Shown here: positions 18,769 through 26,961 of the stretch, in pieces
How the letters are laid out: each line of letters begins with the position of its first letter
How positions within the stretch are numbered: position 1 is the first letter of the stretch
Source of the DNA: CAWKGV01 sp963849305
GTDB taxonomy: Bacteria > Pseudomonadota > Alphaproteobacteria > Acetobacterales > Acetobacteraceae
Length of the DNA: 64,000 bases
Direction of reading: 5' to 3'
NCBI GenBank assembly: GCA_963849305.1
Contig: CAWKGV010000008.1
Span: forward strand, 248,001 to 312,000
Position numbers and translations under genes: made by a program
Notes under the pieces: generated by a model
Databases searched by the model: none
The model's input: the letters and a program-made list of their open reading frames with translations, nothing else
What the model was told of the DNA's origin: nothing

Positions 18769-20061
18769 ATGGACGATCAGCGCGCCAAGGTACCGAGCGC
18801 GACGGAGGAGCCGCCGGCCGATGAAGTGGCGCCCGATTGGCAGCGCACGATGTGGGCGATGGTGGGCATCCAGTTCATCATGACCATGTCGTTCACCATC
18901 CTGAGCCCGATCATGCCGCTGTTCCTGCCGGAACTCGGCGTGCATAACCCGAGCCGGATCGATCTCTGGGCCGGCATCCTCAACGGCACCACCTCGTTCG
19001 TCGCGGCGTTCGCCTCGCCGTTGTGGGGCCGGCTGTCGGACCGCAAGGGGCGCAAGCTGATGCTACTGCGCTCAAGCTTCGCCATCGGGGTGTTCACGGC
19101 GCTGATGGGGCTGTCGCTCGATGTCTGGCAATTCTTCGGCCTGCGCGCGCTGATGGGCGCGTTCGCCGGCTTCTCCGCCTCCGCCATCGCGCTAGTCGCG
19201 AGCCAGGTGCCGGAAGCCCGGCTCGGCTACGCGTTAGGTTGGCTCAGCACCGGGCAGCTCGTGGGCGGGCTGGTAGGGCCGGTTCTCGGCGGCGCGCTAT
19301 CGGACGCGACTGGGAGCTATCGCATCCCGTTCTATGCGACCGCGCTAATCACCTTTGTCGCGATGCTGCTGGTCTGGCTGTTGGTCCACGAGCGGTTCAC
19401 CCCGCTTAAGCAATCCGGCCGCAAGCGGTCCATGCTGTCGAGCATGCGGATGCTGACCAGCTCGGCCGGGCTGCTGCCGCTGTTCTTCGTGCTGTTGCTG
19501 GCGCAATTCGGCGTGCGCACGGTGCAGCCGGTAGTGACGCTGTTCGTCCAGGAACTGGTCGGGAACACCGGAACCGTGGCGACATTGGCCGGCATCGCCT
19601 TCTCGGTGACCGGGGTCGCGGACGTGATCGCCTCGCCCTTCCTCGGCAAGCGGAGCGACGTGATCGGCTACCGCCGGGTGCTGCTGATCTGCCTGGCGGG
19701 CGCGGCATTTACCAGCGCGCCGCAGTTCTTCGCGAGCAATTACTGGGTGTTCGTGGTGGAGCGGTTCGGCGTCGGCTGCTTCATCGGCGGCATCCTGCCC
19801 ACCGCCAACGCGCTGGTCGGTCGCATCGTGCCGCGCGCCGACCGGGGCACGGTTTATGGCATGACCGCCTCGGCGACCTTCCTCGGCAACTCGCTGGGGC
19901 CGGTGACGGGCGGCGGCGTCGCTGCCGCAATCGGCATTCGCTGGGTGTTCCTGGTCACCGCCGCGCTGCTGCTGGCCAATTTGGTGTGGGTGTATTTCAC
20001 GGTGCCGGAATACACCGAGCACGGCCTGGAGCCGCCACGCCGGCACGGGGCGCGCGGGTGA
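18769..20061 (+). CDS. MFS transporter, DHA1-type drug/metabolite exporter
   Basis: A 430-residue major facilitator with about 12 membrane helices after a hydrophilic, acidic N-terminus of about 25 residues. Motif A is present in the loop between helices 2 and 3 as GRLSDRKGRK, with a second copy-like loop LGKRSDVIGYRR after helix 8. The motif-C-like GGLVGPVLGGALSD is typical of proton-driven exporters. The ATG follows a purine-rich stretch (GGCGGCAAGGCGG). Divergent from the amidohydrolase, it may export a related compound, but no substrate can be assigned. Confidence 0.87.
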   Translation: MDDQRAKVPSATEEPPADEVAPDWQRTMWAMVGIQFIMTMSFTILSPIMPLFLPELGVHNPSRIDLWAGILNGTTSFVAAFASPLWGRLSDRKGRKLMLLRSSFAIGVFTALMGLSLDVWQFFGLRALMGAFAGFSASAIALVASQVPEARLGYALGWLSTGQLVGGLVGPVLGGALSDATGSYRIPFYATALITFVAMLLVWLLVHERFTPLKQSGRKRSMLSSMRMLTSSAGLLPLFFVLLLAQFGVRTVQPVVTLFVQELVGNTGTVATLAGIAFSVTGVADVIASPFLGKRSDVIGYRRVLLICLAGAAFTSAPQFFASNYWVFVVERFGVGCFIGGILPTANALVGRIVPRADRGTVYGMTASATFLGNSLGPVTGGGVAAAIGIRWVFLVTAALLLANLVWVYFTVPEYTEHGLEPPRRHGARG

Positions 20062-20093
20062 GAGTGCGTCCGGCTCGATGGCGAGCCTATAAG

Positions 20094-20333
20094 CTATGAA
20101 CGCTCGACGGGATCGTGCGTGTGATGCCGGTCTCGCTCGCCGCCACCGCCGGAAACACGGCTGCGGTCGGGATTCGTGGGCTCGCCGGGCTTGGGCGACG
20201 TACCGTGCTGTGCGCCGCCGCCCTTATGGCCGGTGGGCTGGTCGATCGCCTCCGGCTGCGTGCGATCCTGATGACTGCTGCCGGGGCCGCCGAACCGGCC
20301 GGTGTGCGGGCTTTTGCTGGCGTCCTTCGCCAT
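20094..20333 (-). CDS. Small, very hydrophilic, probably disordered protein (79 aa)
   Basis: ATG 20333 is preceded by GAGGAG at good spacing. The product is rich in Gly, Pro, Ser, His, Asp and Arg (for example HTGRFGGPGSSHQDR, SRVSGGGGERDRHH) and has no hydrophobic segment, so it is probably intrinsically disordered. I do not recognise a family. Its composition resembles small stress-associated hydrophilic proteins. It is convergent with the MFS gene and lies upstream of ftsH on the opposite side. The complementary strand shows no better frame. Moderate confidence that it is a real gene. Confidence 0.5.
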   Translation of the reverse strand: MAKDASKSPHTGRFGGPGSSHQDRTQPEAIDQPTGHKGGGAQHGTSPKPGEPTNPDRSRVSGGGGERDRHHTHDPVERS

Positions 20334-20400
20334 GGCTGCGGCTCCTCGCGCTAGGTCTGAGCAAAAACGGAGGCGCCCGGGCGGCAGTTCCCTGCCATTC

Positions 20401-22272
20401 CTATTCGGCCGCGAGCGCCACCGGCTTCGGACGCGGAATCTCGTCGCCGGTCAGCACTTCATGGGCCAATAGCGCCTGCGCGCCCTCCTCCAGCGCCGCC
20501 CGGTTCTCGGTCAGGATGGCGATGGCGCGCTTCAAGGCTGCTTCTAGGTAGCCGCGCACCGCCGAATCGATGTCATGCGCCGTCTCCTCGCTGAACCGCC
20601 GCTGACGCCAGAAAGCACCGGGTTGCGTTTGCAGGAACTGGCTGCCCTGGTCGGTGTCCCAGGCCACCGGACCGAGCCGCTGGTCCATTCCGTAGCGCAG
20701 CACGATGCCGCGCGCGATGTCGGTTGCCTTGGTGAGATCGTCCGCCGCGCCGGTCGAGATATCCGGCCCGATGATGGTTTCCGCCGCCCTCCCGGCGAGC
20801 AGCACCGTCATCCTGTCGAGCAGTTCGTGCCGGCTCATCAGGAACCGGTCGTCGGTCGGGAATTGCAGCGTGTACCCGAGCGCGCCGATCCCGCGCGGGA
20901 TGATCGACACCTTCTGCACCGGGTCCATGCCCGGGATGGCGAGCGCCACGAGCGCATGGCCCATCTCGTGATAAGCGACGGTGCGCCGCTCCTTGGGCAC
21001 CAGGATGCGCGACCGCTTCTCCAGCCCCGCGATCAGCCGCTCCACCGCTTCGGAGAAATCCTGCATGGTGATCGCGCTGGCGTGACGGCGGGTCGCCAAC
21101 ACCGCGGCCTCGTTGTCCAGGTTGGCGAGATCGGCGCCGGTGAAGCCCGGCGTCAGCGCAGCAATGTCCTCCATCCGCACATCCGGACCGACCTGCATGT
21201 GCTTGAGGTGCAGACGCAAGATCTCCACCCGCCCCTTCTTGTCCGGCCGATCGACCAGCACCTGGCGATCGAAGCGGCCGGCGCGGAGCAAGGCAGGGTC
21301 CATGATCTCCGGTCGGTTGGTAGCCGCCAGCACCATGACGGGGACCGAGCCGCGCTCGAAGCCGTCCATCTCGGCCAGCAATTGGTTGAGCGTCTGCTCC
21401 TTCTCGTCCTGGCCCTGCATCGGGCTCGCCCCCCGCGCGCGCCCCAGGGCATCAAGCTCGTCGATGAAGATGATGCAGGGGGCGGCCTTCCGCGCCTTCT
21501 CGAATAGGTCGCGCACGCGCGAGGCGCCGACGCCCACGAACATCTCGACGAACTCGGCGCCGTTGGTGGAGAAGAACGGCACCCCGGCCTCCCCGGCCAC
21601 GGCGCGGGCGAGCAGCGTCTTGCCGGTGCCCGGCGGCCCCACAAGCAGGATGCCGCGCGGTATATGGGCACCAAGCCGGGTGAACTCCTGGGGGCGCTTC
21701 AGGAAGTCCACGATCTCGTGCAGTTCCGCCTTGGCTTCGTCGCAGCCGGCGACATCGGCGAAGGTGGTCTTCACGTCGGTCTCGGCGGCCAGCTTGGCTT
21801 TGCTCCGCCCGACCTGCATCAGTCCGCCGAGCCCGCCGCCGCCGGCCGCGCCCCCCATCATGTAGCGCGAGGCGACCAGCCAAATGCCGACGAACAGCAG
21901 CGGGGGGATGATCCAGGACAGGATCACCCCGTATCCGGAATTGGTGGCGGCTCCGGTGTAGGTGACATTGTGCTTTTGCAACTGCGCGGCGAGATCGGGC
22001 GGCACGCGCTGGGTATTGAACTCGGTCTTCCCGTTCGGCTGCTTCTCCGTAAACGTGCCTTGGACCTCGTTGCCCGAGACAACAACGCTCTTGACCTTGC
22101 CCTGGTCGACGAGCTTTTGGAACTGGCTGTAAAGGATGGCCTCCGTGGCGTCGCGGCTGTTGCCGCCGCCAGCAACCATTCCGAAGATAATCAGCGCGAA
22201 CAGCGCCAGCCACAGCCACCACAAAGAGAAGGTCGGCTGCCTGGGTTGTTGCGGGTTGCGTTGGGTCGGCAC
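20401..22272 (-). CDS. ftsH: FtsH-family ATP-dependent zinc metalloprotease
   Basis: A 623-residue membrane protease. The first helix is about residues 16-34, a periplasmic domain covers 40-115, and the second helix is about 117-136. The AAA+ domain has Walker A GPPGTGKT (212-219), Walker B CIIFIDELD (266-274), and the second region of homology with RAGRFDRQV. The M41 zinc site HEMGH is at 435-439, with a downstream acidic ligand region GAADDLTKATD. Canonical FtsH usually has HEAGH, so this may be a paralogue rather than the main copy. It starts at GTG 22272 behind AAGGAGG. It degrades membrane and regulatory proteins; RpoH, encoded at 58.2 kb, is a classic FtsH substrate in enterobacteria. 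Confidence 0.93.
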   Translation of the reverse strand: MPTQRNPQQPRQPTFSLWWLWLALFALIIFGMVAGGGNSRDATEAILYSQFQKLVDQGKVKSVVVSGNEVQGTFTEKQPNGKTEFNTQRVPPDLAAQLQKHNVTYTGAATNSGYGVILSWIIPPLLFVGIWLVASRYMMGGAAGGGGLGGLMQVGRSKAKLAAETDVKTTFADVAGCDEAKAELHEIVDFLKRPQEFTRLGAHIPRGILLVGPPGTGKTLLARAVAGEAGVPFFSTNGAEFVEMFVGVGASRVRDLFEKARKAAPCIIFIDELDALGRARGASPMQGQDEKEQTLNQLLAEMDGFERGSVPVMVLAATNRPEIMDPALLRAGRFDRQVLVDRPDKKGRVEILRLHLKHMQVGPDVRMEDIAALTPGFTGADLANLDNEAAVLATRRHASAITMQDFSEAVERLIAGLEKRSRILVPKERRTVAYHEMGHALVALAIPGMDPVQKVSIIPRGIGALGYTLQFPTDDRFLMSRHELLDRMTVLLAGRAAETIIGPDISTGAADDLTKATDIARGIVLRYGMDQRLGPVAWDTDQGSQFLQTQPGAFWRQRRFSEETAHDIDSAVRGYLEAALKRAIAILTENRAALEEGAQALLAHEVLTGDEIPRPKPVALAAE

Positions 22273-22421
22273 ACCGCCCTCCTTGAACTAGGCGTAATCC
22301 TCAGAATGTCGTCTTTGTGAAATTCGATGCAATGGTCCGCCGGCTGAAAGCTCGCGGCGCGCTCTTCACGTTCCCGCAGATGCAACTTGACCCACGCGGT
22401 CTCGCCTGGGGCGGCCCGGGC

Positions 22422-23162
22422 TCAGCTCATGAACGCGCCGCCATTCACGTGGATCGTCTGGCCGGTGATGAAGCGGGCCGCGGGCGAGCAGAGATAACGC
22501 ACCATCTCGGCGATCTCCTCCACGGTGCCGCGCCGCCCAGCGAGGTTGGGTGGCAGTTTGGCGGACCCGGCATTGCCCCGCACGGTATCGATCGCCCCGG
22601 GCGCGACCGCTTTCACGGTGATGTTGTCGCCCGCAAGCTCGCGCGCCAGCGCGCGCGTGAGCCCCACCATGCCGGCCTTCGCCGCCGCAACATGCGGGCG
22701 CCCAGCCGGTGCGGCGTGCGCGGAGATGCCGCCGAGATTGACGATGCTGCCGCCCCCGACCGTCGCGATATGCCCCGCCGCCGCCTGCGCGCAGTAGAAC
22801 GCACCATCGAGCGTGCTGCCCAGGATCAGGCGCCATTCTTCGGGCGTGATGTCGGCGAGCTTCGACTGGCGGCGCACCGAGGCGTTGTTAACCAGCACGT
22901 CGAGCCTGCCGAAGCGGCGGACCGCCGCCGCGATCAGACCGCGCGCCTGTTCAGCGTCCGCGATGTCGGCGAGATGCACCGCCGCCTGGCCGCCCTGCGC
23001 GGCAATGAGCCTGGCAGTGTCCTCGCAATCGACCAGCGAATTTTTCGCTGTGACCAGAATGCGAAAGCCGTCGCGCGCGAGCGCGAGTGCGATCGCGCGC
23101 CCGATATTGAGCGCGCTGCCAGTCACCAGCGCGACCTTCTCCTTCGGTAACCTGTCCGACAT
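22422..23162 (-). CDS. Short-chain dehydrogenase/reductase-like protein lacking the catalytic Ser and Tyr
   Basis: A 246-residue SDR fold. The cofactor motif is TGSALNIGRAIALA (14-27) and the structural motif is VNNAS (91-95). The C-terminus is FITGQTIHVNGG. The active site is altered. The position usually occupied by catalytic Ser reads NLGGISAH (Gly-Gly), and the YxxxK motif reads PHVAAAKAG, so K162 is kept while the Tyr position is Val158 with His157 beside it. It may be a non-reductive or altered-chemistry family member. ATG 23162 lies behind GGAGGAA. It is divergent from the carboxymuconolactone decarboxylase-like gene at 23257, with 94 bases between them. Confidence 0.85.
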   Translation of the reverse strand: MSDRLPKEKVALVTGSALNIGRAIALALARDGFRILVTAKNSLVDCEDTARLIAAQGGQAAVHLADIADAEQARGLIAAAVRRFGRLDVLVNNASVRRQSKLADITPEEWRLILGSTLDGAFYCAQAAAGHIATVGGGSIVNLGGISAHAAPAGRPHVAAAKAGMVGLTRALARELAGDNITVKAVAPGAIDTVRGNAGSAKLPPNLAGRRGTVEEIAEMVRYLCSPAARFITGQTIHVNGGAFMS

Positions 23163-23256
23163 GGGCTGGTTCCTCCAAACTTCCTCCCGCCCGCGATTGG
23201 ACTCCGGACATCGGGTGGTGTGCAATGGCTTAGCCAGGAACGAGCAGGAGGAATAC

Positions 23257-23583
23257 ATGGCGAAGGCACCCTCGACCGCGGCTCGCGACCGCGTCCGCGA
23301 CACCGTCCCCAAGCTCGTGGAAGCGACCGAGCAATGGCTGTTCGGCGACATTTGGGAACGCCCGCAGCTTTCCAAGCGTGACCGCAGCCTGATTACCTGT
23401 GCGGTGCTTGTCGCTACCTATCGGCCGGAGCAGTTGCGCGGCCATCTGCAACGAGCGCTGCACAACGGACTGTCCAAGGAGGAATTATCAGAGCTGATCA
23501 CCCACGTTGCCTTCTACGGCGGCTGGCCCGCGGCCATGACCGCGGCCAATGTCGCGCGCGAGGTGTTCGAGGACAGCGAGTAG
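23257..23583 (+). CDS. Carboxymuconolactone decarboxylase/AhpD-like protein
   Basis: A 108-residue all-helical protein of the CMD family. Family features are SLITCAVLVATYRPEQLRGH (C48, H63 spacing), GLSKEELSELITHVAFYGGWP, and a tail AANVAREVFED. The single Cys without a CxxC pair argues against an AhpD-type peroxidase and for a decarboxylase-like or unassigned member. ATG 23257 has AGGAGG 5 bases upstream. Its neighbour on the other strand is the altered SDR; a beta-hydroxyacid dehydrogenase follows on the same strand, suggesting a small catabolic group. Confidence 0.88.
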   Translation: MAKAPSTAARDRVRDTVPKLVEATEQWLFGDIWERPQLSKRDRSLITCAVLVATYRPEQLRGHLQRALHNGLSKEELSELITHVAFYGGWPAAMTAANVAREVFEDSE

Positions 23584-23695
23584 TACCGCTCACCGTCATG
23601 GTCGCCGAGTGCCGACCATCCACGACTGCTGGCGGCGGTGAAGCCGTGGATGCTCGCATTCGCGAGCAGGACGGTGAAGGGAGACGGAGGGATTG

Positions 23696-24622
23696 ATGCA
23701 GATAGGCTTCATCGGGCTCGGCACGATGGGGGCCGGCATGGCCGCGAACTTGCAGAAGGCCGGTCATAGACTGGTTGCGCATGATATCAAGCGCGCCTCC
23801 GCGGAACGGTTCATCGCCGCCGGGGCGCTCTGGGCCGACACGCCGCGAGCGGTCGCGGAGCAGTCCGAGCTGGTGTTCACCTCCCTCCCCGGGCCTCCCG
23901 AAATGGAGGCGGTGGCACTGGGCCCGCATGGGCTGTTAGGCGGGATGCGCGCCGACGCGGCTTATTTCGACCTCACCACCAACTCGCCCACCCTGGTTCG
24001 ACGGGTCCACGCCGCCTTCGCCGATCGCGGGGCGCACGCGCTCGATGCGCCGGTCAGCGGCGGGCCGCGTGGCGCGGCGACGGGCAAGCTCGCGATCCTG
24101 GTCGGCGGCGAGCAAGCGGTGTTCGAGCAATACAAGCCGGTGTTGGACGCGATGGGCGATCAGGCGCGCTACGTGGGCTCGATCGGCGCCGGCTCGGTCG
24201 CCAAGTTGGTGCATAACTGTCTAGGCTATATCCTCAACACGGGCCTGGCCGAGGTGTTCACCATGGGGGTGAAATCCGGCATCGACCCACTCGCGATCTG
24301 GGAGGCGGTGAGCCAATGCGCGCTCGGACGGCGCGGCGCGTTCGCGGCCTTGCCCGACCAGTTCCTGCCGAACGACTACGACACTCCGGCCTTCGCGCTG
24401 CGGCTCGCGCACAAGGATGTCTCGCTCGCCTGCGCGCTTGGCCGCGAAATGGGGGTGCCGATGCGGCTCGCCAACATGGTCATGGCCGAGATGACGGAGG
24501 CGCTCAATCGGGGCTGGGCCGAGCGCGACTCGCGCTCAGCGATGCTGCTTCAGGTCGAGCGCGCCGGGGTCACAATCGAGGTGGACCGGGAGCGGCTGCG
24601 CGCAGCCGTGGCAGCGACATAG
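23696..24622 (+). CDS. NAD(P)-dependent beta-hydroxyacid dehydrogenase (3-hydroxyisobutyrate dehydrogenase family)
   Basis: A 308-residue enzyme. The N-terminal Rossmann motif is FIGLGTMGAGMAANL, the substrate-binding signature is DAPVSGGPRGAATGKLAIL, and the catalytic Lys is in GSVAKLVHNCL. The all-helical C-terminal domain completes the fold. ATG 23696 has GGAGG 5 bases upstream; a TTG directly before it is less likely. It probably oxidises a 2- or 3-hydroxyacid. It converges on the MHS transporter gene with 6 bases between stops. Confidence 0.9.
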   Translation: MQIGFIGLGTMGAGMAANLQKAGHRLVAHDIKRASAERFIAAGALWADTPRAVAEQSELVFTSLPGPPEMEAVALGPHGLLGGMRADAAYFDLTTNSPTLVRRVHAAFADRGAHALDAPVSGGPRGAATGKLAILVGGEQAVFEQYKPVLDAMGDQARYVGSIGAGSVAKLVHNCLGYILNTGLAEVFTMGVKSGIDPLAIWEAVSQCALGRRGAFAALPDQFLPNDYDTPAFALRLAHKDVSLACALGREMGVPMRLANMVMAEMTEALNRGWAERDSRSAMLLQVERAGVTIEVDRERLRAAVAAT

Positions 24623-24628
24623 CCCTGC

Positions 24629-25972
24629 CTAGGTTCGGTCGTATTCGCCCGAGATATCCTTGTTCGTGTAGTCCTTCATCATCGCCACGGCGACCACGGT
24701 GATAATGGAACAGACCGTGATGTAGATGGCTATGGCGATCCAGCGGTGATAGGCCGCGAGCAGCGCAGTGGCAATCAGCGGCGCGGGGCCGCCGGCGATG
24801 ATGGACGCGAGCTGATAACCGATCGAGGCGCCGCTGTAGCGGAGCCGCCCGGTGAAGCTTTCCGCGATCAGCGCCGCCTGCGGGCCGTACATGGTATCGT
24901 GCGGGATGAGCGAGATCACGATGATCACGAAGATCCCGGCCGGAACCAGCGTGTTCAGGACCGCGAAGTAGATCCAACCGTACACGCCGGTCGCGATGGC
25001 CCCGATCAGGTACACGCGCTTGCGCCCAAACCGGTCGGAGAGGTGCCCGGCGATGGGGATGGTGAAGAACGAGACGACGGCGGCGCAGAGCACGGCGGCA
25101 AGCAGGAAGTCGCGGCTCACCTTAAGCGTGCCAGTGCCATAGGCGAAGATGAAGGCCGTAAAGATGTAGAAGGGTGCCTGCTCGGCCATGCGAGCGAAGG
25201 CGCTGAGGAACACCTGGACCGGCTGGCGCCGGAAGACCTCGATCACCGGCGTCTTCTCGATCCGTTTCTCCGCCACCAGTCGCCGGAAGGTCGGCGTCTC
25301 CAGGATGCCCAGCCGGATCCAGAGCCCGATTCCCACAAGGACGATGCTGAGCAGGAACGGCACCCGCCAGCCCCAGGTGAGAAAGCCGGTTCCCGAAATG
25401 GCGCTGAAGATCAGCACGGCGGCGTTGGCCAGAAACAGCCCGGAGGGCACGCCGAACTGCGGCCATGAGGCGATGAGGCCGCGATTGCTGTCGCCGCGCG
25501 CCCACTCCATCGACATCAGCACCGAGCCGCCCCATTCGCCGCCGACGCCGATGCCCTGTACCAAGCGCAGGAAGGTCAGGATTCCAGCGCCCCAAAGGCC
25601 GATGTCCGCGTAGGGCGGCACGACGCCAACGAGGAAAGTGGACACCCCCATCAGCATGAGTGTGGCAATCAGCGCCGACTTGCGCCCGAGCCGGTCGCCC
25701 CAATGGCCGAAGATCGCCGCCCCGACCGGTCGCGCGAGGAAGCCCACGAAGTAGATGCCGAACGCCTCCAGCGTGCCCGCCAAGTGCTCGGAGCGCGGAA
25801 AGAACAGCTTGGCGAAAACCAGGCCGGTGACGGTGCTGTATAGGAAGAAGTCGTACCACTCGATGGTTGTACCGATGGTGCTGGCGATCACCGCCCGGCG
25901 GAGCTGGCGGCGGTGCTCGGCCTCGGTAAGAACGCTCGCCTCCCAGGCCGGCGCGCGCATTCCGCTTTGCAT
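24629..25972 (-). CDS. MFS transporter of the metabolite:proton symporter (MHS) family
   Basis: A 447-residue 12-helix transporter. Family marks are IEWYDFFLYSTVTGLVF in helix 1, the motif-A-like HWGDRLGRKSAL after helix 2, GIGVGGEWGGSVLMSMEW in helix 4, and HLSDRFGRKRVY between helices 8 and 9. These are typical of MHS proteins such as ProP and KgtP, which import organic acids or osmolytes with protons. ATG 25972 lies behind GGAGGAA; a second in-frame ATG is at 25963. It lies downstream of tRNA-His on the same strand. The substrate is unknown but could be the acid handled by the convergent dehydrogenase. Confidence 0.9.
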   Translation of the reverse strand: MQSGMRAPAWEASVLTEAEHRRQLRRAVIASTIGTTIEWYDFFLYSTVTGLVFAKLFFPRSEHLAGTLEAFGIYFVGFLARPVGAAIFGHWGDRLGRKSALIATLMLMGVSTFLVGVVPPYADIGLWGAGILTFLRLVQGIGVGGEWGGSVLMSMEWARGDSNRGLIASWPQFGVPSGLFLANAAVLIFSAISGTGFLTWGWRVPFLLSIVLVGIGLWIRLGILETPTFRRLVAEKRIEKTPVIEVFRRQPVQVFLSAFARMAEQAPFYIFTAFIFAYGTGTLKVSRDFLLAAVLCAAVVSFFTIPIAGHLSDRFGRKRVYLIGAIATGVYGWIYFAVLNTLVPAGIFVIIVISLIPHDTMYGPQAALIAESFTGRLRYSGASIGYQLASIIAGGPAPLIATALLAAYHRWIAIAIYITVCSIITVVAVAMMKDYTNKDISGEYDRT

Positions 25973-26100
25973 GGTCGTTCCTCCAGTGGCGGCGAATCGG
26001 CTCAGTCCCGCATGGTGCGGCCGATTGTGGCCATCCGGTGGCAGTGCCTGAACCGGGTTCATGAAAGCCTGCCCGGTCCGCCTGAACCGCCGTGGCGAAC

Positions 26101-26177
26101 TGGGGCGAGCGATGGGATTCGAACCCACGGCATCCAGGACCACAACCTGGCGCTCTGCCAACTGAGCTACGCCCGCC
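26101..26177 (-). tRNA. tRNA-His (anticodon GTG)
   Basis: Read on the minus strand it folds as a full cloverleaf. The acceptor stem is GCGGGCG/CGCTCGC with one G-U pair. The anticodon stem is CCAGG/CCTGG with loop TTGTGGT (GTG anticodon), and the T-loop is GGTTCGAATCC. The extra G(-1) paired with C73, the identity mark of tRNA-His, is present, and the CCA is encoded. Confidence 0.97.
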
Positions 26178-26410
26178 ATCAGGAACGGCGCGGGTTCTGG
26201 CCGATCAGCGGGCCGGCGTCAACGTCGCCGCGTTCCGCTCGCGATTTCGGCCCAAGACGGTATGGTGCCGGTACCGCGGATTCAGCCGCGGGGCGGGGCG
26301 GAAAACGCGTCGTGCCCAAATCGCGGGCAAGCGAGTGGCCATCGCCTATCGGATGGGCTATGCAACGAGATCGTCGCGCCGCGGGCCGGCTTTCCCCTGG
26401 TGCTTCGCTG

Positions 26411-26427
26411 CTGGCATGGTGCGTGCA
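26411..26427 (+). promoter_or_regulatory. Sigma-54 (RpoN) -24/-12 promoter upstream of glnB
   Basis: The sequence CTGGCATGGTGCGTGCA matches the consensus YTGGCACGNNNNTTGCW with two mismatches. It keeps the invariant GG and GC elements exactly 10 bases apart. Transcription would start about 12 bases downstream, leaving a leader of about 30 bases before ATG 26470. It fits the nitrogen control (NtrC) known for glnBA in alphaproteobacteria. Confidence 0.7.
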
Positions 26428-26469
26428 GTCTATTGGGAGAGCCCGGCGACCCCGGGCGCGGTCAGGAAG

Positions 26470-26808
26470 ATGAAAAAGATCGAGGCGGTCATCAAGCCGT
26501 TCAAACTGGACGAGGTGAAGGAGGCGCTGCACGAGGTCGGACTTCAGGGGATCACGGTCGTGGAGGCGAAGGGCTTCGGGCGCCAAAAGGGCCATACCGA
26601 GCTATACCGGGGCGCGGAATACGTGGTCGATTTTCTCCCCAAGGTGAAGATCGAGGTGGTCTGCGAGGACAGCGTCGCCGAGCGCGCGGTAGAGGCGATC
26701 GTCACCGCCGCCCGCACCGGGCGGATCGGGGACGGCAAGATCTTCGTCACGAACGTCGAGGAGGTGGTGCGCATTCGCACCGGCGAGCGCAACGAGGACG
26801 CGATCTAG
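26470..26808 (+). CDS. glnB: Nitrogen regulatory protein P-II
   Basis: A 112-residue trimeric signalling protein starting MKKIEAVIKPFKLDEVK. The T-loop GRQKGHTELYRGAEYVVDF carries Tyr51, the residue uridylylated by GlnD. The C-terminal signature GRIGDGKIFV is complete. It senses 2-oxoglutarate/ATP and controls GlnE and NtrB. Its position directly before glnA, 153 bases away and in the same direction, identifies it as glnB rather than glnK, which usually precedes amtB. AGGAAG precedes the ATG. Confidence 0.96.
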   Translation: MKKIEAVIKPFKLDEVKEALHEVGLQGITVVEAKGFGRQKGHTELYRGAEYVVDFLPKVKIEVVCEDSVAERAVEAIVTAARTGRIGDGKIFVTNVEEVVRIRTGERNEDAI

Positions 26809-26961
26809 AAACCGCTTCCGGCCAGCGGCGGAAGCGACTAAACGGGCCGGCGCACGAGGCTGCGCGGGGCGGCCCGGATCGAGACACGCACCCATCCACC
26901 ACGTTTTCATATCGGGAACGTTTGGAGCGGGGAGACAACGAGGCGAGAACGGGACAGAGAC

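Noticed and set aside
26840..26860. Second sigma-54-like sequence before glnA (GGCGCACGAGGCTGC)
   Set aside because: The GG and GC elements are 11 bases apart, not 10, and the rest matches poorly.
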